A stretch of DNA of 64,000 nucleotides from Betaproteobacteria bacterium (GTDB lineage Bacteria; Pseudomonadota; Gammaproteobacteria; Burkholderiales; Rhodocyclaceae), in contig JADJBM010000013.1 of assembly GCA_016703785.1 (NCBI GenBank), forward strand, positions 62,001-126,000, given 5' to 3'. The position numbers were made by a program, and so were the translations under genes. Position 1 is the first letter of the stretch; each line of letters begins with the position of its first letter. The notes beneath the pieces are model-generated. The model searched no databases. It worked only from the letters and a program-made list of their open reading frames with translations, and was not told the origin of the DNA. This document shows positions 33,419 through 45,868 of this stretch, piece by piece.

Positions 33419-34159
33419 TTAGGCGGCGCGCGTCTTGAGCCTGCGATCGCTGCCCCTGCGGCGTTCCGGGCCGCGGTAGCGCGGATCCCGGTAGCGGCGC
33501 CGGTCGGGCCCGGTGCCCAGGTGCGGATCGTGCTGCTCCTGGCCATTTGCGGGCTGGATCGCATTGTAGCCGAGGGTTTTCGATACCTCGGCAAACTGCT
33601 CGGGCGGCAGAGCCTGGGCCAGTTCGAGAATCCTTTCCCTGGCGAAAAGCTCGGCGCGCTTCACGCTGTTGAAGAGCAGCCAGACGATCAGGGTGTTGGC
33701 CACCACCAGGGTGATTTCCAGGTAGAGCAGGGGGATGAAGATATTGCGCTGCCGCTTGTCGCCGAAGACGAAATAGAAGCCGTCGAAGTACGGCGCTTCG
33801 TATTTCACCATGGAGGGAAACGATTCGAACGGCGGGAAGGCAAGAAGGATGGCCAGGTTGGCCCCGAGAAAAATGCCGATCGCGCGCATGTAGCGAAATT
33901 CGGGCAGCACGCCCTTGACGGGCGGTCGGTCGAGGAGCAGCCAGGCGATCAGGCCGTTGATGGCGATGAACATGATCTGCAGCGTCAGCAGTTCATTGTG
34001 GATGCGCTTCACGCCGAGATTGGAGATCAGCGGATAGAACCCCTCGAAGCTGGGAAAGACGCCGCGGCGCAGGGGATTGTCGAGGAAGGGCGGGAAGAGC
34101 AACATGATTGCGATGTTGACCGCCGCAACGATGACAACGATTCTCTGGTACTTGTTCAT
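33419..34159 (-). CDS. Tandem-repeat membrane protein with FPP motifs (paralog 2)
   Basis: A 246-residue protein with the same two-unit plan as its neighbour. Unit 1 has NIAIMLLFPPFLDNP, PSFEGFYPL and LQIMFIAINGLIAWLLL. Unit 2 has NLAILLAFPPFESFP, PYFDGFYFVFGD and LEITLVVANTLIVWLLF. A long hydrophilic C-terminal tail rich in Arg follows (about 165-246). Start at ATG 34159; the upstream extension lacks homology to the paralog. Adjacent duplication plus internal duplication suggests repeated expansion from a two-helix unit. Confidence 0.7.
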   Translation of the reverse strand: MNKYQRIVVIVAAVNIAIMLLFPPFLDNPLRRGVFPSFEGFYPLISNLGVKRIHNELLTLQIMFIAINGLIAWLLLDRPPVKGVLPEFRYMRAIGIFLGANLAILLAFPPFESFPSMVKYEAPYFDGFYFVFGDKRQRNIFIPLLYLEITLVVANTLIVWLLFNSVKRAELFARERILELAQALPPEQFAEVSKTLGYNAIQPANGQEQHDPHLGTGPDRRRYRDPRYRGPERRRGSDRRLKTRAA

Positions 34160-34297
34160 CTCTGTCTGATCCGCCCCGCCGCCGTCCTCGCATGGCAGGG
34201 CTTGCGAGCCCATCGGTTATGTTTATGGCCGAATAATTTCCGGCTGTATTGTCCGTGAAATCTTACTGGATCGCCTGCGGACCGGCAAGGCAGTATT

Positions 34298-35533
34298 TCA
34301 CGAGCATGTGCCGATCACCTTGTCATCGCGCAACCGAACGAATTCCTCTTCCGGCATCCCGAGCAGCCCCCGGAGAATTTCCTCCGAATGCTGGCCGAGC
34401 ATTGGCGGCGGCTCGGCGTACGCGACCGGACTGGCCGACAGACGAATCGGATTTGCCACGAGGGATACCTTTCCCGCAGACGGGTGCGGCAGGTCGAACC
34501 GCATGCCACGGTGTTGCACCTGGGGATCGGCGAATACTTCGCCGAGGCGATTGATCGGCCCGCAGGGCACGCCGGCCGCTTCCAGCGCCGCGACCCAAGC
34601 GTGCGTCGAGCGCTGTCGCATCGCCTGCTCGAGCAGGGGAATCAGCAGCTCACGGTGGGCGACCCGGGCGCGATTGCTGGCGAAGCGCGCGTCGTCGGCC
34701 AGATCGGCACAGCCGGCCAGCGTGCAGAAGCGGCGGAACTGCGCATCGTTGCCGACAGCGAGGATGATGTGGCCGTCGGCGGTGGGGAAGGTCTGGTAGG
34801 GCACGATGTTGGGATGGGCGTTGCCCCGCCGTTCCGGCGCCTCGCCGGTGGTGAGGAAGTTCATGTTCTGGTTGGCCAGCATCGCCACCTGCGCGTCGAG
34901 CAGCGCCAGGTCGATGTGCTGGCCCTGCCCAGTCCGTTCGCGGAAAGTCAGCGCCGCCAGCACGGCGACCGTGGCGTACATGCCGGTGAACAGGTCGGCC
35001 ACCGCCACGCCCACCTTCTGCGGGCCGCCTCCCGGCGCCTCGTCGCGCTCCCCGGTGACGCTCATCAGGCCGCCCATGCCCTGCACGATGAAGTCGTAGC
35101 CGGGCCGCGCTGCGTAGGGGCCGTCCTGGCCGAAGCCGGTGATCGAGCAATAGATGAGGCGCGGGTTGATTTCACGCAGGCTGTCCCAGTCGAGGCCGTA
35201 TCTGGCCAGACCGCCCACCTTGTAGTTTTCCACCAGGATGTCGCTGTGCCGCGCCAGCTCGCGGACGATGCGCTGGCCGTCCGGCTGCGAGATGTCCAGC
35301 GCGAGCGATTTCTTGCCTCGATTGCAGGACAGGTAGTAGGCCGACTCGCCGGTGTCCTTGCCGGCGGCATCCCGCAGGTAGGGCGGGCCCCAGGCGCGCG
35401 TGTCGTCGCCGCTGCCGGGCTTTTCCACCTTGACGACTTCCGCGCCCAGGTCGGCGAGGTTCTGCGTGCACCAGGGTCCGGCCAGGACGCGGGACAGGTC
35501 GAGCACGCGAATGTGGGAAAGGGCGCCGGGCAT
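34298..35533 (-). CDS. CaiB/BaiF-family CoA transferase (family III)
   Basis: A 411-residue family III CoA transferase. The N-terminus is IRVLDLSRVLAGPWCTQNLADLGAEVVKVE, the catalytic Asp is expected in the region GYDFIVQGMGGLMSVTG, and the C-terminal part has GHIILAVGNDAQFRRFC. It moves CoA between carboxylic acids, such as succinate and an aromatic or dicarboxylic acid. The substrate cannot be read from the sequence. It is monocistronic, facing away from the UgpB-like gene. Confidence 0.9.
   Translation of the reverse strand: MPGALSHIRVLDLSRVLAGPWCTQNLADLGAEVVKVEKPGSGDDTRAWGPPYLRDAAGKDTGESAYYLSCNRGKKSLALDISQPDGQRIVRELARHSDILVENYKVGGLARYGLDWDSLREINPRLIYCSITGFGQDGPYAARPGYDFIVQGMGGLMSVTGERDEAPGGGPQKVGVAVADLFTGMYATVAVLAALTFRERTGQGQHIDLALLDAQVAMLANQNMNFLTTGEAPERRGNAHPNIVPYQTFPTADGHIILAVGNDAQFRRFCTLAGCADLADDARFASNRARVAHRELLIPLLEQAMRQRSTHAWVAALEAAGVPCGPINRLGEVFADPQVQHRGMRFDLPHPSAGKVSLVANPIRLSASPVAYAEPPPMLGQHSEEILRGLLGMPEEEFVRLRDDKVIGTCS
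34944..34967 (+). repeat. Bipartite motif copy 7
   Basis: Exact, spacer CGCCGCCAGC, antisense within the CoA transferase gene (VAVLAALTFRE). Confidence 0.75.
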
Positions 35534-35583
35534 GAAAAATCCAGAGAGGAAGCGGGCTTGTCCGAGGGGGAATTCCCGGGGTC

Positions 35584-35632
35584 ATCCCGCAGGGACTTCC
35601 TTTGGTCGTCCCACAGGGACTTCCTTTGGTCG
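35584..35632 (+). repeat. Tandem pair of a dispersed repeat (GGGACTTCCTTTGGTCG)
   Basis: Two copies 23 bases apart (TCCCGC- then TCCCAC-, each followed by AGGGACTTCCTTTGGTCG). A third copy lies at about 25238-25262 inside the ligase gene. TCCC/GGGA form a short internal palindrome. Located in the 162-base gap upstream of the UgpB-like gene. Confidence 0.75.
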
Positions 35633-35695
35633 TACTATACCGGACTAGTGCCAGCTCCTGTTTCCGTGGTACTCCCGCAAACGATTGGATTTCGC

Positions 35696-37000
35696 ATGTT
35701 GCGTCTGTTCGTCCTTTTTCTGTCATTGATTTCAGCCGCCGCTGCGCAGGCCGCCAAGCCGGCGGCAGCGCCCGTCGACATCGTGTTTCGCCACGCCCAG
35801 ACGGGCGAAGCCGCCGCCCTGCTGGTCGACCTGGTCGACCGCTACAACGCCGAGAGCAAAACCGGCAGGGTTGTCCTGCAGCACCTCAACATGGTGACCG
35901 ACCTGCATCAGCTGCCGCATCTGGCCCTGCTCGAGGACGACGAGGACCCGAAATTCTTCGGCAGCCATCCGCGCATGCAGCCGCTGCACAAGGTGATGGC
36001 CATTGCAAAGGAGAAATTCGACGCGAAGGATTTCTTCCCGGTGGTCGCGGATGTCGTCGATGACAACAAGGGCCGCATCCAGGCGCTGCCGCTCGCGCTC
36101 TCGGTGCCGGTGCTGTATTACAACAAGGACACCTTCCGCAAGGCCAAGCTGGATCCTGAGAAGCCCCCCGCCACCTGGTGGGAAGTGCAGGAAACGGCGG
36201 GCAAGATCTTCGACGTCGACCGACGCTGCCCGTTTACTTCTTCCAACCTGGCCTGGGTGCACCTGGAAAACGTCGCCACGCAGCACAGCGAGCCGATTGC
36301 CAACAGCGGCGAACGCGGAGGCAAGTCCGGGCTGGCGTTGAACAGCCTGGTGGAGGTGAAGCACGTGGCGCTGCTCGCCAGCTGGCACAAGAGCTTCTAT
36401 TTCCGCTACTTCGGGCCGGGCCGCGAGGCCGACGAGAAATTCCTCACCGGCGAATGCGGCATGCTGACGAGCGACTCCTCGCTCTACATGCGGCTTCTGA
36501 AGCGCAAGCCCTTCGATTACGGCGTCGCCGCCCTGCCGCACCACGACGATGTGCGCGATGCGGCGCCGGGAAAAGTGCTGCCCGACGGTGCGCTACTGTG
36601 GGCGCTGGCCGGCAAGAAGAAGCCGGAATACGCGGCGGTGGCGCATTTCATCGCCTATCTTCTGCGACCGGAGGTGCAGAAGGAGTGGGTGAAGGCCACC
36701 GGTTTCCTGCCGATGACCCCCGCGCCAGTGCAATCCCTTGCTGCCGAGGGAACGCTGCCGCCGGACATTCTGCGCAGGACGGTGCAGCGCCTCTCCGACA
36801 AGAAATACGTCTCGTCCGCCAAGCCGAAGGCCATGGCGGGCATGGGTCGCGTGCGCGCCATCCTCAGCGAGGAGTTGGAGGCGGTCTGGGCCAACCTCAA
36901 GCCGGCCAAGGAGGCGCTGGACACGGCGGTGAGGCGCGGCAACACCCTACTGCAGCCGGCGCCGGCGTCGGCCGCGGCAGACGGCTCGGTCGCCCGGTAG
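35696..37000 (+). CDS. ugpB: UgpB-like periplasmic solute-binding protein (glycerol-3-phosphate type)
   Basis: A 434-residue extracellular binding protein. Signal peptide MLRLFVLFLSLISAAAAQA, then the type I solute-binding fold with QALPLALSVPVLYYNKDTFRKA, PPATWWEVQETAGKI and SSNLAWVHLENVA, a layout matching UgpB. ATG 35696 is chosen because the signal peptide starts there; the long frame upstream lies antisense to the CoA transferase. A UgpQ-type phosphodiesterase follows 3 bases later, yet no UgpA/E permease or UgpC ATPase is present in the window. Confidence 0.88.
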   Translation: MLRLFVLFLSLISAAAAQAAKPAAAPVDIVFRHAQTGEAAALLVDLVDRYNAESKTGRVVLQHLNMVTDLHQLPHLALLEDDEDPKFFGSHPRMQPLHKVMAIAKEKFDAKDFFPVVADVVDDNKGRIQALPLALSVPVLYYNKDTFRKAKLDPEKPPATWWEVQETAGKIFDVDRRCPFTSSNLAWVHLENVATQHSEPIANSGERGGKSGLALNSLVEVKHVALLASWHKSFYFRYFGPGREADEKFLTGECGMLTSDSSLYMRLLKRKPFDYGVAALPHHDDVRDAAPGKVLPDGALLWALAGKKKPEYAAVAHFIAYLLRPEVQKEWVKATGFLPMTPAPVQSLAAEGTLPPDILRRTVQRLSDKKYVSSAKPKAMAGMGRVRAILSEELEAVWANLKPAKEALDTAVRRGNTLLQPAPASAAADGSVAR

Positions 37001-37003
37001 GCA

Positions 37004-37738
37004 TTGGCCATCCAGGTCCCTCGGCTGGTTGCGCATCGCTGCGGCGGTGCGCTGGCGCCGGAGAACACGCTGGCCGGACTGCGCGCGGCGGCCGGCTGCG
37101 GCTACCGGGGCGTCGAGTTCGACGTCATGCTGTCCGGCGACGGTACGCCCGTGCTCATCCACGACGAATCCCTCGAGCGCACCACCAATGGACACGGCCG
37201 CGTCGCCGACACGAGCGATGCCGAACTGGCCCGGCTGGATGCGGGCAGTTGGCATGGGGCGCAGTTCGCCGGCGAGCCGGTGCCGTCGTTCGGCGATGCC
37301 GCCGAGTTGTGTCTGGCGCTGGGACTGTGGGCCAATGTCGAGATCAAGCCAACCCGTGGACATGAATCCGAAACGGGCCGGAAGGTGGCGCTGGCGGCGC
37401 GGGAAATCTGGTCTGGCATGCCGCCGCCGCTGCTGTCTTCATTCTCCCTTGAAGCGCTGACCGCGGCATGCGAAGCCGCGCCGGACTTGCCGCGCGGCCT
37501 GCTGGTGGTCGCGCCGCCCGCGGACTGGCTGGCGACATGCCGGCGCCTGGGATGCGTCTCCCTGCATTGCAGTCGCAGGTATTTCAGTCCGCAACTCCTG
37601 GGCGATGCGCAGGCGGCGGGAATCCCGCTGCTGGTCTATACGGTCAACGATCCGCAGGACGCCGCGCAGCTTCTGCACCAGGGCGTGGCCGCGGTGTTTA
37701 CAGACCGCATCGACCTCATTCACGACCGGGCGGCATGA
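37004..37738 (+). CDS. ugpQ: Glycerophosphodiester phosphodiesterase
   Basis: A 244-residue GDPD enzyme that cleaves glycerophosphodiesters to glycerol-3-phosphate and an alcohol. It has LVAHRCGGALAPENTLAGLRAA, the metal-binding FDVMLSGDGTPVLIHDESLERTTNG and VFTDRIDLI at the end. There is no ATG: translation appears to start at TTG 37004, three bases after the UgpB stop, which suggests coupling. There is no signal peptide, so it is cytoplasmic like E. coli UgpQ. Confidence 0.92.
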   Translation: MAIQVPRLVAHRCGGALAPENTLAGLRAAAGCGYRGVEFDVMLSGDGTPVLIHDESLERTTNGHGRVADTSDAELARLDAGSWHGAQFAGEPVPSFGDAAELCLALGLWANVEIKPTRGHESETGRKVALAAREIWSGMPPPLLSSFSLEALTAACEAAPDLPRGLLVVAPPADWLATCRRLGCVSLHCSRRYFSPQLLGDAQAAGIPLLVYTVNDPQDAAQLLHQGVAAVFTDRIDLIHDRAA

Positions 37739-37846
37739 CACGAATTGTTACAAGAGTTACAAAAGCTCGGTAACGGATGCATGGGTCGGGCGCTATTCTG
37801 GGTGCGGGGTCATCCCATACGCCATTTATTGATCAAGGAGAGAAGA

Positions 37847-38209
37847 ATGAGATTGAAGACCATCGTTGCCGTACTGTTTGCGACCGCTGTGTCGTTGCCG
37901 GCCCTGGCGCAAACCGCTTCCACGCCGCGCATCGACCAGCGTCAGGCCAACCAGCAGCAACGGATCGACCAGGGCGCGCAGTCGGGCGCGCTGACCGAGA
38001 AGGAAGCCGCCCGCCTGGATAAAGGCCAGGCGAATGTGCAGAAGATGGAAGACAAGGCCGTCGCCGACGGCAAGGTGACGGCGAAGGAGCGCGCGCGCAT
38101 CGAGCACAAGCAGGACCAGCAAAGCAAGCGCATCGCCCAGCAGAAGCACGATCGCCAGCAGGATCGCGACCACGACGGCAAGAAGGATCGCCCCGCCCGC
38201 AAGCAATAA
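37847..38209 (+). CDS. Small exported helical protein, function unknown
   Basis: A 120-residue protein with signal peptide MRLKTIVAVLFATAVSLPALAQ and a highly charged, Gln/Lys-rich helical mature part. Two related units contain RIDQRQANQQQRIDQG...LTEKEAARLDKGQ and KVTAKERARIEHKQDQQ. The tail DRDHDGKKDRP is an EF-hand-like acidic loop. Similar small proteins are annotated as hypothetical in many proteobacteria. AAGGAGAG precedes the ATG, and a strong terminator follows. Confidence 0.75.
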   Translation: MRLKTIVAVLFATAVSLPALAQTASTPRIDQRQANQQQRIDQGAQSGALTEKEAARLDKGQANVQKMEDKAVADGKVTAKERARIEHKQDQQSKRIAQQKHDRQQDRDHDGKKDRPARKQ

Positions 38210-38240
38210 TCCGGGGTGAAGGGTAGGTAAACCGGCGCTA

Positions 38241-39743
<1,503 letters not shown>

Positions 39744-39825
39744 TGGTGGCCCCATGCTGGAGTGGTGCCTGCGTCAGGCGTAGACGCTATAGTAAGCGCG
39801 AAATGAACTGCCCGAATGCCCTGCC

Positions 39826-41691
39826 GTGACGATCAACGACCACCTGCGTGCTGCGCTGGAAGCCTCGGAGGAGGGCATCATTGCCACCGACAGCGAGTGG
39901 CGCATCATGCTCTGGAACCGGGGCGCCGAGCGCATGTTCGGCTGGACCGCGGATGAGGCCCTAAGTCAGCCGGTGTTCGCAATGCACATGCGCGGAGTCG
40001 CGCCGGAGCATATCGAACAGTACCGCGCCGAACTGCTGGCGGGACGGAGCGTCAGGCTGACCGGCCTGCGCTTCCGCAAGGACGGCAGCGAGATCCACGT
40101 CGACAGCCAGGTGACGCCGATGCTCGACGACACGGGCCGCTATGTCGGCGCGCTCGGCACGGTGCGCGACATCACGCCGCTGGTCGACTCGGAGCGGGCG
40201 CTGCGCCTGTCGGAAGAGAAGTTCGCCAAGGCCTTCCACGCCAACCCCGACTTCACCATGATCAGCCGCCTTAGCGACGGCCGGATCATCGAGGCCAATG
40301 AAGGCTTCGAGAAATTGCTGGGCATCGGGGCGGCCGAGGCGGTTGGGCAAATGACCGTGGCCAACCTGCACATGTGGGCCGATCCGGCGGATCGCGACCA
40401 CATGGTGCGGCTCCTCGAGGAACAGGGCCGCGTGCGCGACCTGCCGGCCACTTTCGTCAGACGGGGCGGTGAGCATAGGGTTGTGCTGATCTCCGCCATC
40501 GTGATCGATGTCGCCGACGAGCCGCACATAATCGGCACCGCGCGCGACATCACTGATCTGAAGCGGTCGCAGGAAGCTCTGAGCCGTTCCGAAGAACGCT
40601 TTGCCGCCTACTTCAGGAACAACCCTGATTACTCGACGGTCAGCCGCCTGTCTGACGGCAAGTTCGTGGATGTCAATCAGGCCTTTGAGGAGCTTACCGG
40701 CTGGCGGCGGGAGGAAGTCATCGGCCGGACCACTCTGGACATCGCCCTGTATGCCGATCCGCGAGAGCGGGAATGGCTGGTGCGCGAACTTGAAAAGCAC
40801 GGCGTTGTACGCGATTTCGAATTACATTTCCGCATGCGCTCCGGCGAGATTCGCCTTGTGCAGGGTGCTGTCGTCAAGGCCGACCTGGATGGCGAACCGC
40901 ACATCATCGGCGTGGCGCGGGACATCACCGAGCAGCGCCAGGCAGTGGAAGCCATCCGAAACCTGAACGTCGAGTTGGAGAGGCGCGTCAGCGCGCGCAC
41001 TGCGGAACTGGAAGGCGCCCTGCGCGAACTTGAGAGTTTCAGCTACTCGATCTCCCACGACCTGCGCTCTCCCCTGCGGGCCATCGCGGGCTACGCGAAA
41101 ATCATCGAGGAGGACTACGGCGCACAATTGGATGCTGAGGGCTGTCGTCTGCTGAACCGCATTGTCGGCGGAGCCATTCGCATGAGCGACTTGATCGACG
41201 ACCTCCTCGACTTTTCGCGCATCGGCCGTGCCGAACTGAGGAAGGTTCCGATCGAAATGACGGGGCTGGTGCGGGAAGTGCTGGCCGAGATGCCGGAAGC
41301 CGGCAGCGGACATAACCTGCGGCTGGACATCGGCGCCTTGCCGTCGGCAGTGGCCGACCGCGGCCTGATTCGCCAGGTATGGTTCAACCTCCTGTCCAAT
41401 GCCATCAAATACAGTCGGGGACGGGACCCGATGACCATCGAGATTGGCGGTGGACTTGGAGAGGGCGCAGCGCATTTCTTTGTGCGCGACAATGGCGCCG
41501 GCTTCGACATGGAGTACGCCGGCAAGCTGTTCCATGCCTTCCAGCGCCTCCACCGTGACGATCATATCGAAGGCACGGGCGTGGGCCTGGCCATCGTTGC
41601 CCGCATCGTGCAGCGCCACGGCGGCCGGGTCTGGGCCGAGGCCGAGCCGGACCAGGGCGCCACCTTCCATTTCACCCTGCCTGCGGGCTGA
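39826..41691 (+). CDS. Triple-PAS histidine kinase
   Basis: A 621-residue soluble kinase with three PAS domains (about 10-120, 130-250, 255-375; GIIATDSEWRIMLWNRGAERMFG in the first; PAS2 and PAS3 share NPDFTMISRLSDG and NPDYSTVSRLSDG). A coiled coil, the H box FSYSISHDLRSPLRAIAGY and an ATPase with VRDNGAGFDMEYAGKLFHAFQRLH follow. Start is GTG 39826; an ATG 23 bases earlier hits a stop. There is no neighbouring regulator, so it is an orphan kinase. The C-terminal half is nearly the same type as those of the kinases at 431, 10474 and 21166. Confidence 0.88.
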   Translation: MTINDHLRAALEASEEGIIATDSEWRIMLWNRGAERMFGWTADEALSQPVFAMHMRGVAPEHIEQYRAELLAGRSVRLTGLRFRKDGSEIHVDSQVTPMLDDTGRYVGALGTVRDITPLVDSERALRLSEEKFAKAFHANPDFTMISRLSDGRIIEANEGFEKLLGIGAAEAVGQMTVANLHMWADPADRDHMVRLLEEQGRVRDLPATFVRRGGEHRVVLISAIVIDVADEPHIIGTARDITDLKRSQEALSRSEERFAAYFRNNPDYSTVSRLSDGKFVDVNQAFEELTGWRREEVIGRTTLDIALYADPREREWLVRELEKHGVVRDFELHFRMRSGEIRLVQGAVVKADLDGEPHIIGVARDITEQRQAVEAIRNLNVELERRVSARTAELEGALRELESFSYSISHDLRSPLRAIAGYAKIIEEDYGAQLDAEGCRLLNRIVGGAIRMSDLIDDLLDFSRIGRAELRKVPIEMTGLVREVLAEMPEAGSGHNLRLDIGALPSAVADRGLIRQVWFNLLSNAIKYSRGRDPMTIEIGGGLGEGAAHFFVRDNGAGFDMEYAGKLFHAFQRLHRDDHIEGTGVGLAIVARIVQRHGGRVWAEAEPDQGATFHFTLPAG

Positions 41692-41777
41692 AGCACCACC
41701 CTCCGCGGCGGGCCGGACCAGGGGCTTCGATGCTAAAATTTCCCCTTTCCCCAATGCGACGTTCCGCTTCGACGGCC

Positions 41778-44398
<2,621 letters not shown>

Positions 44399-44402
<4 letters not shown>

Positions 44403-44764
44403 TCCTGCGCGACTGGGTGAACAGCCTTTTTGCCGCGATCGACCGGCAGGATGCGGCCGCCTTCGCCGCCTTCCTGGCGGAAGACGCGCGCTTCGCCTTC
44501 GGCAACCTGCCGGCGGTGGCGGGGCGCGACGCGATCCGCGAGTTCGTTGCCGGTTTCTTCGCCAGCATCCGCGCCGTGTCGCATTCCGTGCCGGATGCAT
44601 GGCAGTCGGGCGATGCGCTGACCTGCCGCGGCGAAGTGACCTACACGCGGCATGATGGCTCGACCCTGACGGTGCCCTTCGCCAACGTCCTTCTCATGGC
44701 CGGCGACAGGGTGCGCGACTATCGCATCTACGCCGATACCTCGGCGCTGTACGCGGCGCAATGA
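44399..44764 (+). CDS. SnoaL/NTF2-like protein
   Basis: A 121-residue single-domain NTF2-fold protein (WVNSLFAAIDRQDAAAFAAFLAEDARFAFGN, GRDAIREFVAGFFASI). Starts with GTG overlapping the alaS stop. Such proteins bind small hydrophobic molecules or act as isomerases; no specific role is visible. A second NTF2-like protein is encoded at 49615. Confidence 0.82.
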
Positions 44765-45244
44765 CGCCAGCCCGCGTTCTGCCTGCGTTGCGGAGCGGGC
44801 CTCGTCGAGCGCGAGATTGGCGGCGGCCTGCGTCGCGCCTGCCCGGCGCCGGCATGCGGCTTTGTCTTCTGGGACAACCCGGTGCCGGTGGTGGCGGGCC
44901 TGGTCGAGCGCGACGGCCTGATCGTGCTGGCGCGCAACCACGCCTGGCCGGAAAAGATGTTCGGCCTCGTCACCGGTTTCCTCGAGCGCGAGGAAACGCC
45001 GGAAGAGGGCATCGCGCGCGAAGTGAAGGAGGAACTGTCGCTGGAAGCTCGCGCCGTCGCCCTCATCGGCATCTATCCCTTCCAGCGCAAGAACGAGGTC
45101 ATCCTCGCCTATCACGTGGTGGCCGAAGGCGAGATTGCGCTCAACGAGGAACTGGCCGAGTACCGGCTGATCCCGCCGGAAAAGCTGCGGCCCTGGGATT
45201 TCGGCACGGGGCTGGCCATCCGCGACTGGCTGGCCAAACGATAA
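44761..45244 (+). CDS. Zinc-ribbon NUDIX hydrolase, frameshifted near the start
   Basis: A NUDIX pyrophosphatase whose frame is intact from about 44778. An N-terminal zinc ribbon (FCLRCGAGL ... ACPAPACGF) is followed by a NUDIX domain with the box GFLEREETPEEGIAREVKEEL. The only good start, ATG 44761 (overlapping the previous stop), is one base out of phase; deleting one base of CGCG at 44773-44776 gives MTPARFCLRCGAGL. Without the repair, translation could begin only at a GTG near 44882, losing the zinc ribbon. The layout resembles NudC-like NADH pyrophosphatases but is shorter. Confidence 0.82.
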
Positions 45245-45274
45245 TGCGTTTTTCCCCGACAGCAGGAACAGGCA

Positions 45275-45868
45275 ATGATTGATGATCAGAAGCGTTTCGA
45301 GTCCGCCATCGCCCGCTTCGACGCGGCGAATGCCGAGGATCCCAACCGCGATGAGGGACAGCCGAAGGAGTTGCTCTACGCGCAACGCATGAGCGCCATG
45401 CTGGCGCGCTTCGCTCCCGATGCGTCCGAGGTTGTGCGCCTCGCCGTGCGCGCCCAGCACATCCAGCGCTGGAAGACGCCGCGCTCGAGCTACCCGATGG
45501 ACCGCCCGGGCTACCTGCAGTGGCGCACCGGCCTGTACAAGTTCCACGCCGAAACCGCCGCCGGCATCCTGCAGGCCTGCGGATACGATGCGGCCATGGT
45601 CGAGCGTGTCAAGTCCGCCGTCGGCAAGAAGGGCCTCAAGGTGAATGCCGAGACGCAGTTGCTCGAGGATGTCACCGACCTGGTGTTCCTCGAACACTAC
45701 CTCGTGGGCTTCGCCGCCCGGCACCCGGACTACGATGAGGCGAAGTGGATCGAGATCATCCGCAAGACCTGGCAGAAGATGTCGCAGGCGGCGCGCGATT
45801 TCGTCTTCGCCGGGAAAGTCAGTCTCCCCGACACGCTGCGCCCGTTGATCCTCAAGGCGGTCAGTTAG
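45275..45868 (+). CDS. DUF4202 family protein
   Basis: A 197-residue protein matching the uncharacterised DUF4202 family: FESAIARFDAANAEDPN, LYAQRMSAMLARF, VRAQHIQRWKTPRSSYP and GYLQWRTGLYKFHAE. The conserved His and Arg suggest an enzyme, but no activity is known. The last 8 bases overlap the convergent gene at 45861. Confidence 0.82.
   Translation: MIDDQKRFESAIARFDAANAEDPNRDEGQPKELLYAQRMSAMLARFAPDASEVVRLAVRAQHIQRWKTPRSSYPMDRPGYLQWRTGLYKFHAETAAGILQACGYDAAMVERVKSAVGKKGLKVNAETQLLEDVTDLVFLEHYLVGFAARHPDYDEAKWIEIIRKTWQKMSQAARDFVFAGKVSLPDTLRPLILKAVS
45815..45838 (+). repeat. Bipartite motif, half copy
   Basis: AAAGTCAG intact but ACGCTG in place of ACGGCG; in the DUF4202 gene (GKVSLPDTL). Confidence 0.3.

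Noticed and set aside
34388..37000. An 870-codon plus-strand frame covering ugpB and upstream sequence
   Set aside because: The part before 35696 is antisense to the CoA transferase and has no family features; the signal peptide of the UgpB-like protein starts at 35696.
37746..37775. Direct repeats GTTACAA upstream of the small exported protein as an OmpR-type site
   Set aside because: The period is 9 bases rather than the usual 10-11, and there is only one such site.
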